From positions 1 through 15,162 of the forward strand of contig JAAZXZ010000030.1 of NCBI GenBank assembly GCA_014239895.1: a stretch of 15,162 bases of DNA, in the 5' to 3' direction. This DNA comes from Flavobacteriaceae bacterium (GTDB taxonomy: Bacteria; Bacteroidota; Bacteroidia; Flavobacteriales; Flavobacteriaceae). Numbering within the stretch: position 1 is the first letter of the stretch; each line of letters begins with the position of its first letter. The notes below the pieces were generated by a model. That model worked only from the letters and a program-made list of their open reading frames with translations. It made no database searches and was not told where the DNA came from. The position numbers and the translations under genes were made by a program. Below are positions 15,135 to 15,162 of this stretch, piece by piece.

Positions 15135-15162
15135 ATGAAACAATATTTAAAATTAAAATTAA
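15135..15162 (+). CDS. rpoN: Probable start of RNA polymerase sigma-54 factor, truncated by window edge
   Basis: An ATG 14 bases after the asnS stop opens a frame that runs to the right edge and reads MKQYLKLKL. Sigma-54 proteins characteristically begin with a short lead such as MLKQ...LKLSQKLSPQQ, and I recall rpoN directly after asnS in flavobacteria, so both sequence and position fit. Only nine codons are visible, so the identification is tentative. Another ATG at 15128 opens a different frame (MHHETIF), which fits no family I recognise. Confidence 0.45.

Noticed and set aside
15128..15162. ATG at 15128 as start of the gene after asnS.
   Set aside because: Its frame reads MHHETIF and fits no family I recognise, while the ATG at 15135 gives a sigma-54-like N-terminus.

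Overview
The window is an AT-rich (roughly 70% A+T by eye), gene-dense stretch of chromosome from a member of the Bacteroidota, most probably a flavobacterium with a fairly streamlined genome. Three things point there. The protein families fit: a DUF2723 membrane glycosyltransferase, a FucP-like sugar transporter and a flavobacterial-type glycosylasparaginase. The gene order rplM-rpsI-rpsB-tsf-pyrH-frr, followed by an RND-family gene, asnS and an apparent rpoN start, is one I recognise from flavobacteria. Start codons lack Shine-Dalgarno sequences, and several promoters match the flavobacterial -7 box TAnnTTTG. No mobile element, CRISPR array, tRNA, rRNA, defence island or obvious recent transfer is visible. 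This is mostly core genome, and the interest lies in unusual versions of ordinary genes.

Left part (1-1313): the C-terminal third or so of a DUF2723 protein runs into the left edge. It converges, with one base between the stops, on a small minus-strand thioredoxin-fold protein that has no cysteines at all. A 216-bp divergent intergenic region follows; it carries a minus-strand -7 box and a weak inverted repeat.

Middle part (1530-6995): three closely spaced plus-strand genes look like one transcription unit. They are a sugar:proton symporter of the FucP type with extra membrane segments, a Tat-exported N4-(beta-N-acetylglucosaminyl)-L-asparaginase whose ATG directly follows the transporter stop, and DNA polymerase I. 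The first two plausibly form a small scavenging unit: the enzyme cleaves GlcNAc-Asn from degraded N-glycoproteins and the carrier imports the sugar. The polymerase has intact 5'-nuclease and polymerase domains, but most catalytic acids of its proofreading exonuclease are replaced.

Right part (7132-11180): the translation block rplM-rpsI, rpsB-tsf, pyrH-frr. A well-formed promoter precedes rplM and a second -7 box precedes pyrH. S2 has a long Ala/Glu/Lys tail encoded by tandem DNA repeats. After frr come an RND/MMPL-family membrane protein (11248-13647), asnS with its own promoter overlapping the end of that gene, and the first nine codons of a probable rpoN at the right edge.

No stretch over 300 bp lacks a gene. 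I found no candidate for a wholly new multi-gene system. The best leads are the proofreading-defective Pol I, the transporter/glycosylasparaginase pair, the repeat-built S2 tail and the cysteine-free thioredoxin.
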